A stretch of DNA of 5,286 nucleotides from Acidimicrobiia bacterium (GCA_029857855.1 JAOUGG010000261.1:1-5286); one strand, 5' to 3'; positions 1 through 5,286 are shown, numbered from the stretch's first letter. The notes: generated from the sequence alone by a model not told the origin. Numbers and translations: made by a program.

Positions 1-70
1 ACCGTTCGATCGCCGAGCCATCGAAACCGTCCGTGGCGCCGGCTACCGGCTCGACCCTGAAGGCGGCTGA
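1..70 (+). CDS. Response regulator, OmpR/PhoB type, C-terminal end (partial)
   Basis: Read from base 2, this frame encodes 22 residues and then TGA at 68-70. The segment AIETVRGAGYRLDPEGG is the typical end of the winged-helix DNA-binding domain of OmpR/PhoB response regulators: the last recognition-helix residues, then the beta-hairpin wing 'TVRGxGYRL'. The receiver domain and most of the DNA-binding domain lie outside the window. The stop is 8 bases before the start of the histidine kinase on the same strand, so the two form a standard two-component operon, and the kinase is presumably its phosphodonor. The specific regulon cannot be named from this fragment. Confidence 0.88.
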   Translation, partial: PFDRRAIETVRGAGYRLDPEGG

Positions 71-78
71 AACCCGGG

Positions 79-1440
79 ATGGGTACCCACCGACGGTTCG
101 GGTCGCTTCGGTTTCGGCTCACCGCACTCGCGACGATCGTCGTCGCCATCGTCCTCACGGTCACCGCCGCAGCGTTGGTCAACGTGCAGCGGCGCCAACT
201 CACCGCCAACCTCGACGCCTCGCTCGAACAGCGCGCCGACACGATCACCGCCGAGCTCGCCGAGGAGCTCCCCGATGAACCATTCGCGACCAACGACGAG
301 GACCGAGCCGTCCAACTGGTCGACGGACAAGGCTCCATCCTTGCCACCAGCACGAATCTCATCGGCGAAGCGGCGCTCCCCAATCCACTCGGTCCCAACG
401 ACGCCGAGATGTTCCTCACCCGGGACGACCTCCCGCTTGAGGACGACACCTATCGGGTCCTCACCCGTCGGGTCGACACCAGAGCCGGCGAAGCCTTCCT
501 GCACGTGACGGAGAACATCGACGACCTCAATGGGGCCCTGAATAAGCTGACCACGACCCTCCTGGTCACCGTACCCCTCGTCATGGCACTGCTCGCTCTT
601 GTGATCTGGTGGCTCACCGGCCGAACGCTGGGACCGGTCGACACGATCCGGTCCCAAGTTGATGCCATCAGCGCCACCAACTCCCAGAACCGAGTCGACG
701 TTCCTTCCCGCGACGACGAGATCACCCGTCTCGCCGTGACCATGAATCGCATGCTCGATCGTCTCGACAACGCCGCCCGTCAACAGCGCCGCTTCGTGGC
801 CGACGCCGCCCACGAGCTTCGCACCCCACTGACCCGCATCCGGACCGACGTCGAGGTCGACCTCAGCCAACCCGACAACGCCGACCCTGGCGCCACGAAC
901 GCAGCCGTACGCGACGAGGTCATCGAGCTCCAGAGTCTCATCGACGATCTCCTCCACCTGGCCCGCAGCGATGCCGGACGACCACTTGCCGCCCACCGAC
1001 CTGTCGACCTCGATGACATCGTCCTCGCCGAGGTCCGGCAACAGCGCACCATCACCGATATCGACATCGACACCTCAGGCGTGTCCGCCGCCCACCTGAA
1101 GGGGCATGGCGATCAGCTCGCCCGAGCGACCCGCAACCTGCTCTCCAACGCCGTTCGCCACGCCAACACCGGCGTGGCGGTGACATTGCACGAGCGGGCC
1201 GACGCAATCGAGCTCGCCATCGCCGACGACGGCCCTGGCGTTCCAACCGAACACCGCGACCGAATCTTCGAACGATTCGCCCGAATCGACGGCGCCCGCA
1301 CCCGCAACGACGGGGGCACCGGGCTCGGCCTCGCCATCACCAAGGACATCATCGAGTACCACGGCGGCACCATAGCCTACGACCCGAGCTGGACTTCCGG
1401 AGCCCGATTCGTCATCACACTGCCGAAGCAACCTGCTTGA
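79..1440 (+). CDS. Two-component sensor histidine kinase (HAMP, HisKA, HATPase)
   Basis: A complete 453-aa inner-membrane sensor kinase. It has a basic N-terminus, a first membrane helix at about 14-36, a roughly 120-residue extracytoplasmic sensor segment (37-157), and a second helix at about 158-180. A HAMP linker follows at about 181-232. The HisKA H-box is 'FVADAAHELRTPLTRIR' with the phospho-acceptor His245. The ATPase domain shows an N-box (RNLLSNAVRHA, about 352-362), a G1 box (ADDGPGV, 382-388), an F-box (IFERFARI, about 396-403) and a G2 box (GGTGLGLAI, 412-420). All catalytic motifs look intact. The ATG at 79 is chosen because it puts a short basic stretch before the first membrane helix and sits 8 bases after the regulator stop; a GGCGG-like sequence upstream is only a weak ribosome site. 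The kinase autophosphorylates His245 and should pass the phosphate to the adjacent regulator. The sensor segment is acidic and matches no ligand family I recognise, so the signal is unknown. Confidence 0.96.
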   Translation: MGTHRRFGSLRFRLTALATIVVAIVLTVTAAALVNVQRRQLTANLDASLEQRADTITAELAEELPDEPFATNDEDRAVQLVDGQGSILATSTNLIGEAALPNPLGPNDAEMFLTRDDLPLEDDTYRVLTRRVDTRAGEAFLHVTENIDDLNGALNKLTTTLLVTVPLVMALLALVIWWLTGRTLGPVDTIRSQVDAISATNSQNRVDVPSRDDEITRLAVTMNRMLDRLDNAARQQRRFVADAAHELRTPLTRIRTDVEVDLSQPDNADPGATNAAVRDEVIELQSLIDDLLHLARSDAGRPLAAHRPVDLDDIVLAEVRQQRTITDIDIDTSGVSAAHLKGHGDQLARATRNLLSNAVRHANTGVAVTLHERADAIELAIADDGPGVPTEHRDRIFERFARIDGARTRNDGGTGLGLAITKDIIEYHGGTIAYDPSWTSGARFVITLPKQPA

Positions 1441-1475
1441 GGAGCCGTTCAGGGTAGACGCTGCGGTCGGGTGAA

Positions 1476-2678
1476 TTAGCGGCGAGACCCCGCCGACAAC
1501 ACGACAAAGCGTCGATCCGATGCGATCACGGTCGGCGTGGTGAACCACCGCCGAAGTGTCGAGTGATAGCCGAGGTGACGGTTGCCGACGACGACGATCC
1601 TGCCTCCAGGCCGCAGGATTCGGGCGGAATTCGCAAACATGCGATCGGCGATGGCCGACGTTCGTGTGTTGGCGTCATGAAACGGCGGATTGATACAGAC
1701 CAGATCCGCTGAGGCGTCGGCGATGGTGGAGCCGCAGTCGTCGACGATGAACCGGGGGTCGTGGTCGAGCTGATCGAGCCGCCCGGCGGCCAGGTTCTCC
1801 TCCCACGCCGCCCGGCTCGACTCCACCGCCCCGTAGGACTCGTCGGTGAAGGTCATGGCCAATCGGCCGATGCGTTCGAGCAGGGTGAGTCCGATCACGC
1901 CGGCTCCACAGCCCATGTCGATCACATCGGTGATCGGTTCCCAGTTGATGTTCGAGCCCACGGCGTCGAGGAGAAGGGCGCTTGCCCGATCGATCCGGGT
2001 CGATGAGAACAACGCCGGATCCGACACGAATGTCAATCCGGTCGGGCCGACGATCCGGGCCCTGCCCGATGCCGACAACGAGTCGGCGTCGGGCCGAGGC
2101 GTGTCCGGATCGACCCGGGCCACGATCAGTCTGGCCTTCTTTCGGGCCCGTGAGGTGGTGGCGGGACCAATCTCATCGTCGAAACAGGCGATGGTCGAGG
2201 TGTGGATGTGTTTCGTCATTCCACCACCGACCATCAGGGTTTCAGGGCCGACAAACGGGGCCAGGCGGCGAAGCTGGTCCTGGAGTTGATCGATTGCCTT
2301 GGGGATCCGCAGCACGACGAGGCCGAAGGCCGCCGCCGGCCGCGGCGGCGACGGTGTCCGGGTGCTCGGAACCCAGTCGACATCCTCGGCCGCAATGTTG
2401 TTGACCGCAGCATTGGCCCGGGCGCCCTCGTGGGCGATCCAGGAGTCCGACCATGAAACGACAAGCTGCTCCCCCGCCTTGACAAGTCCGAGGGCCAGGG
2501 CCCCGAAGGAGTCGTTGACGACACAGCATGGTCCATCCCCGGTAGTGCGATGCTCTGCGACCCAGTCCAGGAGATAGCTGTCGGCGGCGTTCCAGGCCTG
2601 GAGGTTCACCTCGGGCTCCGGGTACCGTTCCAGCCGCAACGAAGCCGGACCTGTCGCTGGCGTTCGCTCAGCCGTCAA
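1476..2678 (-). CDS. rlmG: 23S rRNA (guanine(1835)-N(2))-methyltransferase, RlmG-like
   Basis: A 400-aa class I SAM-dependent methyltransferase. Like RlmG/RsmC enzymes, it has two methyltransferase-like halves: an N-terminal degenerate one (NDSFGALAL near 55-63) and a catalytic C-terminal one. The latter carries SAM motif I (VIDMGCGAGVIGLTLL, about 252-267) and the guanine-N2 motif NPPFH (330-334). From memory, similarity to E. coli RlmG runs end to end: 'LQAWNAADSYLL' near the start, 'HTSTIACFDDEIGPATT' with 'KKARLI' in the middle, and 'VGNRHLGYHSTLRR' with 'FVVL' at the end. RsmC lacks several of these, so RlmG is preferred; an RsmC-type target remains possible. The frame is open from a GTG at 2696, which would add 6 residues. 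I prefer the TTG at 2678 because AGAGGAAG lies 7 bases upstream, while the GTG has no ribosome site. It converges on the histidine kinase with a 35-base gap and lies downstream of the SRPBCC gene on the same strand. Confidence 0.9.
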   Translation of the reverse strand: MTAERTPATGPASLRLERYPEPEVNLQAWNAADSYLLDWVAEHRTTGDGPCCVVNDSFGALALGLVKAGEQLVVSWSDSWIAHEGARANAAVNNIAAEDVDWVPSTRTPSPPRPAAAFGLVVLRIPKAIDQLQDQLRRLAPFVGPETLMVGGGMTKHIHTSTIACFDDEIGPATTSRARKKARLIVARVDPDTPRPDADSLSASGRARIVGPTGLTFVSDPALFSSTRIDRASALLLDAVGSNINWEPITDVIDMGCGAGVIGLTLLERIGRLAMTFTDESYGAVESSRAAWEENLAAGRLDQLDHDPRFIVDDCGSTIADASADLVCINPPFHDANTRTSAIADRMFANSARILRPGGRIVVVGNRHLGYHSTLRRWFTTPTVIASDRRFVVLSAGSRR

Positions 2679-2685
2679 CGAACCG

Positions 2686-2693
2686 CTTCCTCT
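2686..2693 (-). promoter_or_regulatory. Ribosome binding site deciding the rlmG start
   Basis: On the minus strand this reads AGAGGAAG and ends 7 bases before TTG at 2676-2678. It lies inside the extra 6 codons that would exist if the GTG at 2694-2696 were used, and that GTG has no purine-rich sequence before it. This supports TTG as the start codon. Confidence 0.6.
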
Positions 2694-2710
2694 CACGTCG
2701 TCGTGCGAAC

Positions 2711-2716
2711 AGCGTA
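2711..2716 (-). promoter_or_regulatory. Possible -10 element for rlmG
   Basis: The minus strand reads TACGCT, matching the actinobacterial -10 pattern TANNNT. It would place a transcription start about 25 bases before the rlmG TTG, leaving room for the AGAGGAAG ribosome site. No good -35 is visible 16-18 bases upstream, so rlmG may instead be read through from the tetR-SRPBCC operon. The 111-base gap between the SRPBCC stop and the rlmG start contains no gene. Confidence 0.25.
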
Positions 2717-2789
2717 GTGGGCGGGGACGGCCCCTCGACTCGGTGCGGCGACCAGTGTTCTGAGTCGGTGATTGTTTCTGCCCAAATCG

Positions 2790-3224
2790 TCAGCTTGTCT
2801 CGAGAAGTTTCTTGAGCCGTCGGTAGTCCTTCATCACGCTGTTTCGAACTATGGCGGGCAGAATTGGGCCGAGGATCTTCATCGGGGCGGGGGCGTCGCC
2901 ACGTACGATGGCGCCAACCGTGCACCGCCCGTCCGTGAGCGGCGTGACGGTGCGGGTGACGTCGATAGGCATCGTCCCGGCTGTCGTGACGATCCGGATT
3001 CGGGTGCCTGGCTCCAACTCGGTGACCTCGAAGGACGAGACGATCGACTTCCCGAGGAACTTCGCCTCTTGGTCATAGGTCGAACCCAACCTCAGCGGCG
3101 GGTCGCTGGTCCACGTGCAGCGACCCTGACCCTTCTGCCACACAGTGTTGTTCGACATGTCAGCGACATAGTCAAAAACCTCACTTGCTGGTCGGTTGAT
3201 CTCGATGGATGATTTCACTTCCAT
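2790..3224 (-). CDS. SRPBCC family (START/polyketide cyclase-like) protein
   Basis: A 144-aa soluble protein with the layout of small SRPBCC helix-grip proteins. It opens with a first strand and helix (SSIEINRPASEVFDYVADM, residues 5-23) and a Trp in the following loop (NNTVWQKG). Alternating beta strands run through the centre (GSTYDQEAKFLG, SSFEVTELEPGTRIRIVTT, DVTRTVTPLTDGRCTVGAIV), and a long amphipathic C-terminal helix closes the cavity (about 122-142). Family members bind hydrophobic ligands or act as cyclases or dehydratases, and no catalytic residue can be assigned here. The frame is open to 3266, but the ATG at 3224 is chosen because AGGAGG ends 7 bases upstream and the SRPBCC fold starts right after it. 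The start overlaps the end of the TetR gene by 10 bases, so the two are surely cotranscribed and probably translationally coupled. A sensible but unproven guess is that the protein binds or processes the ligand sensed by the TetR regulator. Confidence 0.88.
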   Translation of the reverse strand: MEVKSSIEINRPASEVFDYVADMSNNTVWQKGQGRCTWTSDPPLRLGSTYDQEAKFLGKSIVSSFEVTELEPGTRIRIVTTAGTMPIDVTRTVTPLTDGRCTVGAIVRGDAPAPMKILGPILPAIVRNSVMKDYRRLKKLLETS

Positions 3225-3850
3225 GCGGATCCCTCCTGGGGGGACGGCGCCGCAAGAGCGGCGCAAGCGGTACTAACGAGCCGATCTATCAGCTCTCCTT
3301 GATCAATCTCGAAAGGTGCCTCGTCGTCAGCCATCAGCGCGCCAACCACGCCGAACACGAACCACCGCACCCGCCAGGCCAGAATCGGACCCGGTACGGC
3401 AGACACCGTATCAATCAGGTGCGGCATGAAGCGTTGAGCGACCGGGGCGAAATGTTTCTCCACCTCGGCCTTCACGAAGCTCGCCGGATCAAGATAGATC
3501 GCTCCGATGAGCCGGGCCCGACCCGAGCCGCGACCGTTCAACTCGGTCGCCACCTCCACATCCGGACGGATCAGAGCGTCGACCAACGCATTCAGCGAAG
3601 GGACTCCGTCAGCGGCACTGGTGACTGCATCTTGTAGCAGCACGAGGCGTTTTGCGTTGAGGGGGACCAACACGCGCTCGAGCACAGCGATCGCCAACGC
3701 CTCGCGTCCCCCGAAGTGGTAATGGATTGCTCCTGGGTCAGCGTTCGCTTCTCGCATGACCGCCCGCAGCGACGCCTGAGCGATGCCATCGAGCGCAAAG
3801 CGGTGCTCGGCTGCATCGACCAGCCCCCGCCTGATCGTGGATTCAGTCAT
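3215..3850 (-). CDS. TetR/AcrR family transcriptional regulator
   Basis: A 211-aa one-component regulator. The N-terminal TetR DNA-binding domain spans about residues 5-52: helix 1 (TIRRGLVDAAEHRFALDGI), then the helix-turn-helix (SLRAVMREANADPGAIHYHF, about 27-46) with the family signature 'GAIHYHFGGREAL'. The rest is the all-helical ligand-binding and dimerisation domain, including a hydrophobic helix AWRVRWFVFGVVGAL at about 164-178. The frame is open six codons further to TTG at 3868, but ATG at 3850 is preferred because TAGTAT lies at exactly leaderless distance upstream and no Shine-Dalgarno is present. The gene overlaps the downstream SRPBCC gene by 10 bases (ATGGAAGTGA). Twin palindromes cover its promoter and start codon, so autorepression relieved by an unknown small ligand is the likely regulation. 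The effector and any distant targets cannot be deduced. Confidence 0.93.
   Translation of the reverse strand: MTESTIRRGLVDAAEHRFALDGIAQASLRAVMREANADPGAIHYHFGGREALAIAVLERVLVPLNAKRLVLLQDAVTSAADGVPSLNALVDALIRPDVEVATELNGRGSGRARLIGAIYLDPASFVKAEVEKHFAPVAQRFMPHLIDTVSAVPGPILAWRVRWFVFGVVGALMADDEAPFEIDQGELIDRLVSTACAALAAPSPQEGSAWK
3232..3237 (-). promoter_or_regulatory. Ribosome binding site of the SRPBCC gene inside tetR
   Basis: The minus strand reads AGGAGG, a perfect anti-16S match, 7 bases before the ATG at 3222-3224. It falls within the last codons of the TetR gene (encoding part of PQEGSAWK), so it fixes the downstream start and suggests coupled translation with strong re-initiation. Confidence 0.85.
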
Positions 3851-3859
3851 CTGACTGAT
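3842..3859. promoter_or_regulatory. Putative TetR operator half O1 (18-bp palindrome)
   Basis: The plus strand reads TTCAGTCATCTGACTGAT: arms TTCAGTCA and TGACTGAT around a 2-bp centre, perfectly symmetric except for the outermost pair. It covers the tetR ATG (3848-3850), the predicted transcription start and the downstream edge of the -10, so bound protein would block initiation directly. Size and position fit a TetR-dimer site. Confidence 0.72.
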
Positions 3860-3886
3860 ACTATTCAATCATTTGACTGAATGCAA
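3858..3886 (-). promoter_or_regulatory. Promoter of the tetR-SRPBCC operon, probably leaderless
   Basis: On the minus strand, TTGCAT (3881-3886) as -35 is separated by exactly 17 bases from TAGTAT (3858-3863) as -10. The tetR ATG begins at 3850, only 7 bases past the -10, so transcription would start at or next to the A of the ATG. This is the common leaderless arrangement in actinobacteria and explains the lack of a ribosome site. The -10 region is nearly symmetric (ATACTA/TAGTAT), so a plus-strand -10 TACTAT at 3859-3864 also exists. Its -35 position (CGTGGA) is poor. Confidence 0.6.
3864..3881. promoter_or_regulatory. Putative TetR operator half O2 (18-bp palindrome)
   Basis: The plus strand reads TTCAATCATTTGACTGAA: arms TTCAATCA and TGACTGAA around a 2-bp centre, with one mismatch between the arms. 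It has the same consensus as the first palindrome and starts exactly 22 bp from it (two helical turns). It occupies the spacer between the -35 and -10 of the tetR promoter. Two dimers bound on one face of the helix is the simplest reading. Confidence 0.72.
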
Positions 3887-4225
3887 GACGCACCCCTCAC
3901 CGCTCGGAACATCGGGTCGCACCCCGACATCATCCCGGGTGGTTTCGGCAACTGGGGAGGCAACGCCACCAGTGCTGGCAAGGGAGGGTTCTTCCGCGGT
4001 ACGTTGGGGTTCGATGAGGCGGCCCTTGATCCGGCAATCCGACAGCAGCTCTTTGACGAATTCGCGTCGACGCCGGTGAGCCCGGCAAGGCAGGCGCACC
4101 AGGTGGGCCGGATCGTCGTCAATTCTCCGATCACCGGACCTTCAGGTGTGACGGCCAAGGTGACATCAGCGTAGGAGATTCTGCGCGATGGAACTGTGCG
4201 GTTCGTGACCGCGCATCCGGGTTGA
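3881..4225 (+). pseudogene. Toxin C-terminal domain remnant with in-frame TAG
   Basis: A 97-codon frame starts at ATG 3881 and stops at TAG (4172-4174). The same frame then continues for 16 codons (EILRDGTVRFVTAHPG) to TGA at 4223-4225. Read through, it gives about 114 residues rich in Gly, Asn and Trp at the start (GGFGNWGGNATSAGKGGFF, about 20-38). A helical middle (DPAIRQQLFDEF, about 50-61) and a beta-like end (IVVNSPITGPSG, then GTVRFVTAHPG) follow. From memory this end resembles small C-terminal toxin or DUF6883-like domains whose last strands read 'GPxGxxAxVxxxWxxxxDGxxRLVTAyP'. If so, the TAG replaces an expected Trp (TGG to TAG), a single transition. Third positions are mostly G/C on both sides of the TAG. 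No ribosome site is visible, TGA directly precedes the ATG, and no delivery domain lies upstream. I therefore treat it as a 5'-truncated, nonsense-mutated remnant; an intact 97-aa hypothetical protein is the alternative. The family assignment is tentative. Confidence 0.5.
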
Positions 4226-4270
4226 TGACGTGGAGCTACTGCCACAATCACCGCTGGGACGTGGACGGCG

Positions 4271-4696
4271 GTGATGCTATTCCGAGAGCCGACCGCTGAC
4301 ATCGAGCAGCGGGCGGTCGCACGATTGCGTGGTGATTCTCGGTTGGAGGTTTCGGGCCCAGCCGGATACGTACCAGGTGTGTACGCCGGCGAGGGCTGGT
4401 TTGCATTGTGGCTCGGTCGCGCGGTTGTCGCGATGGACCCCGCAGGGACGGCCATGCGCTACGAGACGGATAACGACGTGGTCGGTGTCGCCCGTTGGGG
4501 TGGTGGGTGGCTGGTGATCGACGAGCTCACGGTGGAGGTGCGTTCGGACGATCTTCTGGGCGAGATCTCTCGCCATGATCACCCCGAGGTGATCGTTGGC
4601 TGGTCGATCGATGCTATGAAGCTGTCGATCGTTGACTTCAACCAACTCCGCATCCACCTCGACACTCGACTTCGGTCGGTCGACCACGCGCCCTAG
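4271..4696 (+). CDS. Hypothetical protein, candidate immunity protein
   Basis: I do not recognise a family in this 141-aa protein (GTG start at 4271; ATG at 4274 would give 140). It is soluble with no signal peptide or membrane segment. An N-terminal helix (TADIEQRAVARLRGD, about 8-22) precedes a Trp-rich beta region (EGWFALWLGRAVVAM, VVGVARWGGGWLVIDELTVEV, about 41-90). A final helix/strand part follows (PEVIVGWSIDAMKLSIVDFNQLRIHLD, about 105-131). Codon use is G/C-rich at third positions and natural over its length, so it is very likely real; the minus-strand frame opposite it is a shadow. A stop at 4226-4228 limits any upstream extension, and the ribosome site is weak. It lies 45 bases after the read-through end of the toxin-like remnant on the same strand, and its size and acidic, beta-rich make-up suit an immunity protein. 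That role rests on context only. Confidence 0.7.
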   Translation: MMLFREPTADIEQRAVARLRGDSRLEVSGPAGYVPGVYAGEGWFALWLGRAVVAMDPAGTAMRYETDNDVVGVARWGGGWLVIDELTVEVRSDDLLGEISRHDHPEVIVGWSIDAMKLSIVDFNQLRIHLDTRLRSVDHAP

Positions 4697-4941
4697 TTCG
4701 CTTGAGCTGTCAGGTGAACATCCGTCGTGTGATTGGATCCCATTCGGGGACGCACCGTGATCGAGCGCTTCGGCGAACCCCTGATCCGCCGACAGCCAAG
4801 AGGCGCATCTGCGAGGACACCTCGGACAGGATTCCCATGTTCATGCTTCCGGTCGTCTTCGACCAGCTCCGCTGCGGGGGTCCGGTCGATGTCAGCGCAG
4901 CGTGCGCTCGACAGCAACCTCAATCTGCATGCTTCGGTCCC
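4697..4941. other. Intergenic region without a recognisable gene
   Basis: This 245-base stretch lies between two convergent genes. Frames in it are open on both strands, but their translations are Arg/Ser/Pro-rich, have no ribosome sites and match no family I know, so none is annotated. It holds two short G/C hairpins (4812-4824 and 4894-4908). A decayed gene cannot be excluded. Confidence 0.5.
4894..4908 (-). terminator. Possible hairpin terminator after the PhyH-like gene
   Basis: AGCGCA and TGCGCT form a perfect 6-bp stem around a GCG loop, 33 bases downstream of the stop of the minus-strand oxygenase gene. There is no T-tract after it on either strand, so it would be a U-less hairpin at best, of the kind proposed in high-GC actinobacteria. 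Confidence 0.22.
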
Positions 4942-5286
4942 CTACGCCCTCGCCCACACCAGCGGAAGCAGCTCCGTTCCAGGGCGGTCGCCGTGTGCCA
5001 ATCCATAGCTCCGCATGATCTCGCTGAAATCAGGATCCATTCCCTCGTCTCGGTACGCAATTCGCACGTCGTCTCCCAACCACTTCGACGTGAACACCCT
5101 CAAACCAACGTCGCCGTCGAGTAGTCCCGACCCGCCATGCAAGATGCGGCTGTTGAAGACTACGCAGTCACCGGGCTCCATGTCCCAACTGACGACGCCG
5201 TACGCCTCCCTATCAGCGTCGATGTCGGGTATGTCGGTGGTGGCGATGGCCGAGAAGTCGCTGCGATCGATGTTGGACTTGGCGTC
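4942..5286 (-). CDS. Phytanoyl-CoA dioxygenase (PhyH) family protein, C-terminal part (partial)
   Basis: The frame is open from the window edge to TAG at 4942-4944, giving the last 114 residues. The segment WDMEPGDCVVFNSRILHGGSGL (about 35-56 of the fragment) contains the distal Fe(II)-ligand His50 of the double-stranded beta-helix. GLRVFTSKWLGDDVRIAY (about 61-78) supplies the Arg63 that binds 2-oxoglutarate. The run 'R-x-F/S-x-x-W-L-G-D-D-x-R' followed by 'DPDF' is typical of bacterial PhyH-like Fe(II)/2-oxoglutarate-dependent oxygenases, which hydroxylate small molecules or acyl-CoA/lipid substrates. The first metal ligands (HxD) lie outside the window, so catalytic completeness cannot be judged. 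An internal ATG at 5181 is not the start, because homologous sequence continues upstream of it to the edge. The substrate is unknown. It converges on the hypothetical immunity-like gene and appears unrelated to it. Confidence 0.88.
   Translation of the reverse strand, partial: DAKSNIDRSDFSAIATTDIPDIDADREAYGVVSWDMEPGDCVVFNSRILHGGSGLLDGDVGLRVFTSKWLGDDVRIAYRDEGMDPDFSEIMRSYGLAHGDRPGTELLPLVWARA

Noticed and set aside
43..1041. Long minus-strand open frame (332 codons) antisense to the histidine kinase
   Set aside because: It is fully opposite a gene with all kinase motifs, its translation is Gly/Val/Asp-rich without any domain, and such shadows are expected from G/C-biased third positions.
2723..2734. 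GGGG-ACGG-CCCC hairpin between the SRPBCC gene and rlmG
   Set aside because: The stem is only 4 bp and no T-tract follows on either strand, so it is not a credible terminator in GC-rich DNA.
2736..2767. Inverted pair CGACTC / GAGTCG upstream of rlmG
   Set aside because: Six-base arms separated by 20 bases are easily found by chance and do not match the TTCAGTCA operator sequence.
3865..4455. Minus-strand open frame of 196 codons opposite the toxin remnant and the candidate immunity gene
   Set aside because: Its translation is Ser/Pro/Arg/Thr-rich and low in complexity, has no ribosome site, and ends inside the tetR operator. The plus-strand frames look more protein-like. I keep some doubt only for the 3881-4225 part.
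4277..4687. Minus-strand frame opposite the 141-aa protein
   Set aside because: It mirrors the plus gene almost end to end; the plus translation has a clear helix/strand pattern while this one is His/Arg-rich with no start signal.
4812..4824. CGAGG-ACA-CCTCG hairpin in the intergenic region
   Set aside because: A 5-bp stem without a T-tract, over 100 bases from either flanking stop codon, is likely chance.
4702..5124. Plus-strand frame of 140 codons across the intergenic region and the PhyH-like gene
   Set aside because: Half of it is antisense to the oxygenase, and the remainder has no recognisable domain or ribosome site.

Overview
This is a GC-rich window with strong G/C bias at third codon positions. 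It has compact gene packing, GTG/TTG starts and a leaderless-looking promoter. These traits suggest a high-GC actinobacterium, possibly Acidimicrobiia, but nothing here fixes the taxonomy.

Left part (1-1440, + strand): the last 22 codons of an OmpR/PhoB-type response regulator are followed after 8 bases by a complete membrane sensor histidine kinase, so the two-component operon is cut by the window edge. A class I rRNA methyltransferase gene (1476-2678, - strand) converges on the kinase. It closely resembles RlmG, the 23S rRNA G1835 N2-methyltransferase.

Middle (2790-3886, - strand): a two-gene operon encodes a TetR-family regulator followed by a small SRPBCC (START/polyketide-cyclase-like) ligand-binding protein. 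The genes overlap by 10 bases, and a strong Shine-Dalgarno sequence for the second lies inside the end of the first. In front of tetR are two 18-bp palindromes sharing the consensus TTCAGTCA-NN-TGACTGAA, spaced exactly 22 bp apart. One fills the spacer of a -35/-10 promoter and the other covers the predicted transcription start and the ATG. This is a strong candidate for an autoregulatory operator.

Right-middle (3881-4696, + strand): immediately beyond the operator is a reading frame that looks like the C-terminal domain of a secreted or polymorphic toxin. It has no upstream delivery portion and is interrupted by an in-frame TAG, after which the same frame continues for 16 codons with a plausible protein end. 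A 141-aa soluble protein follows after 45 bases and is a candidate cognate immunity protein. I read this as a decayed toxin plus a retained immunity-like gene; this is inference.

Right end (4697-5286): about 245 bases with no recognisable gene, then the C-terminal 114 residues of a phytanoyl-CoA dioxygenase (PhyH)-like Fe(II)/2-oxoglutarate oxygenase on the - strand, cut by the window edge.
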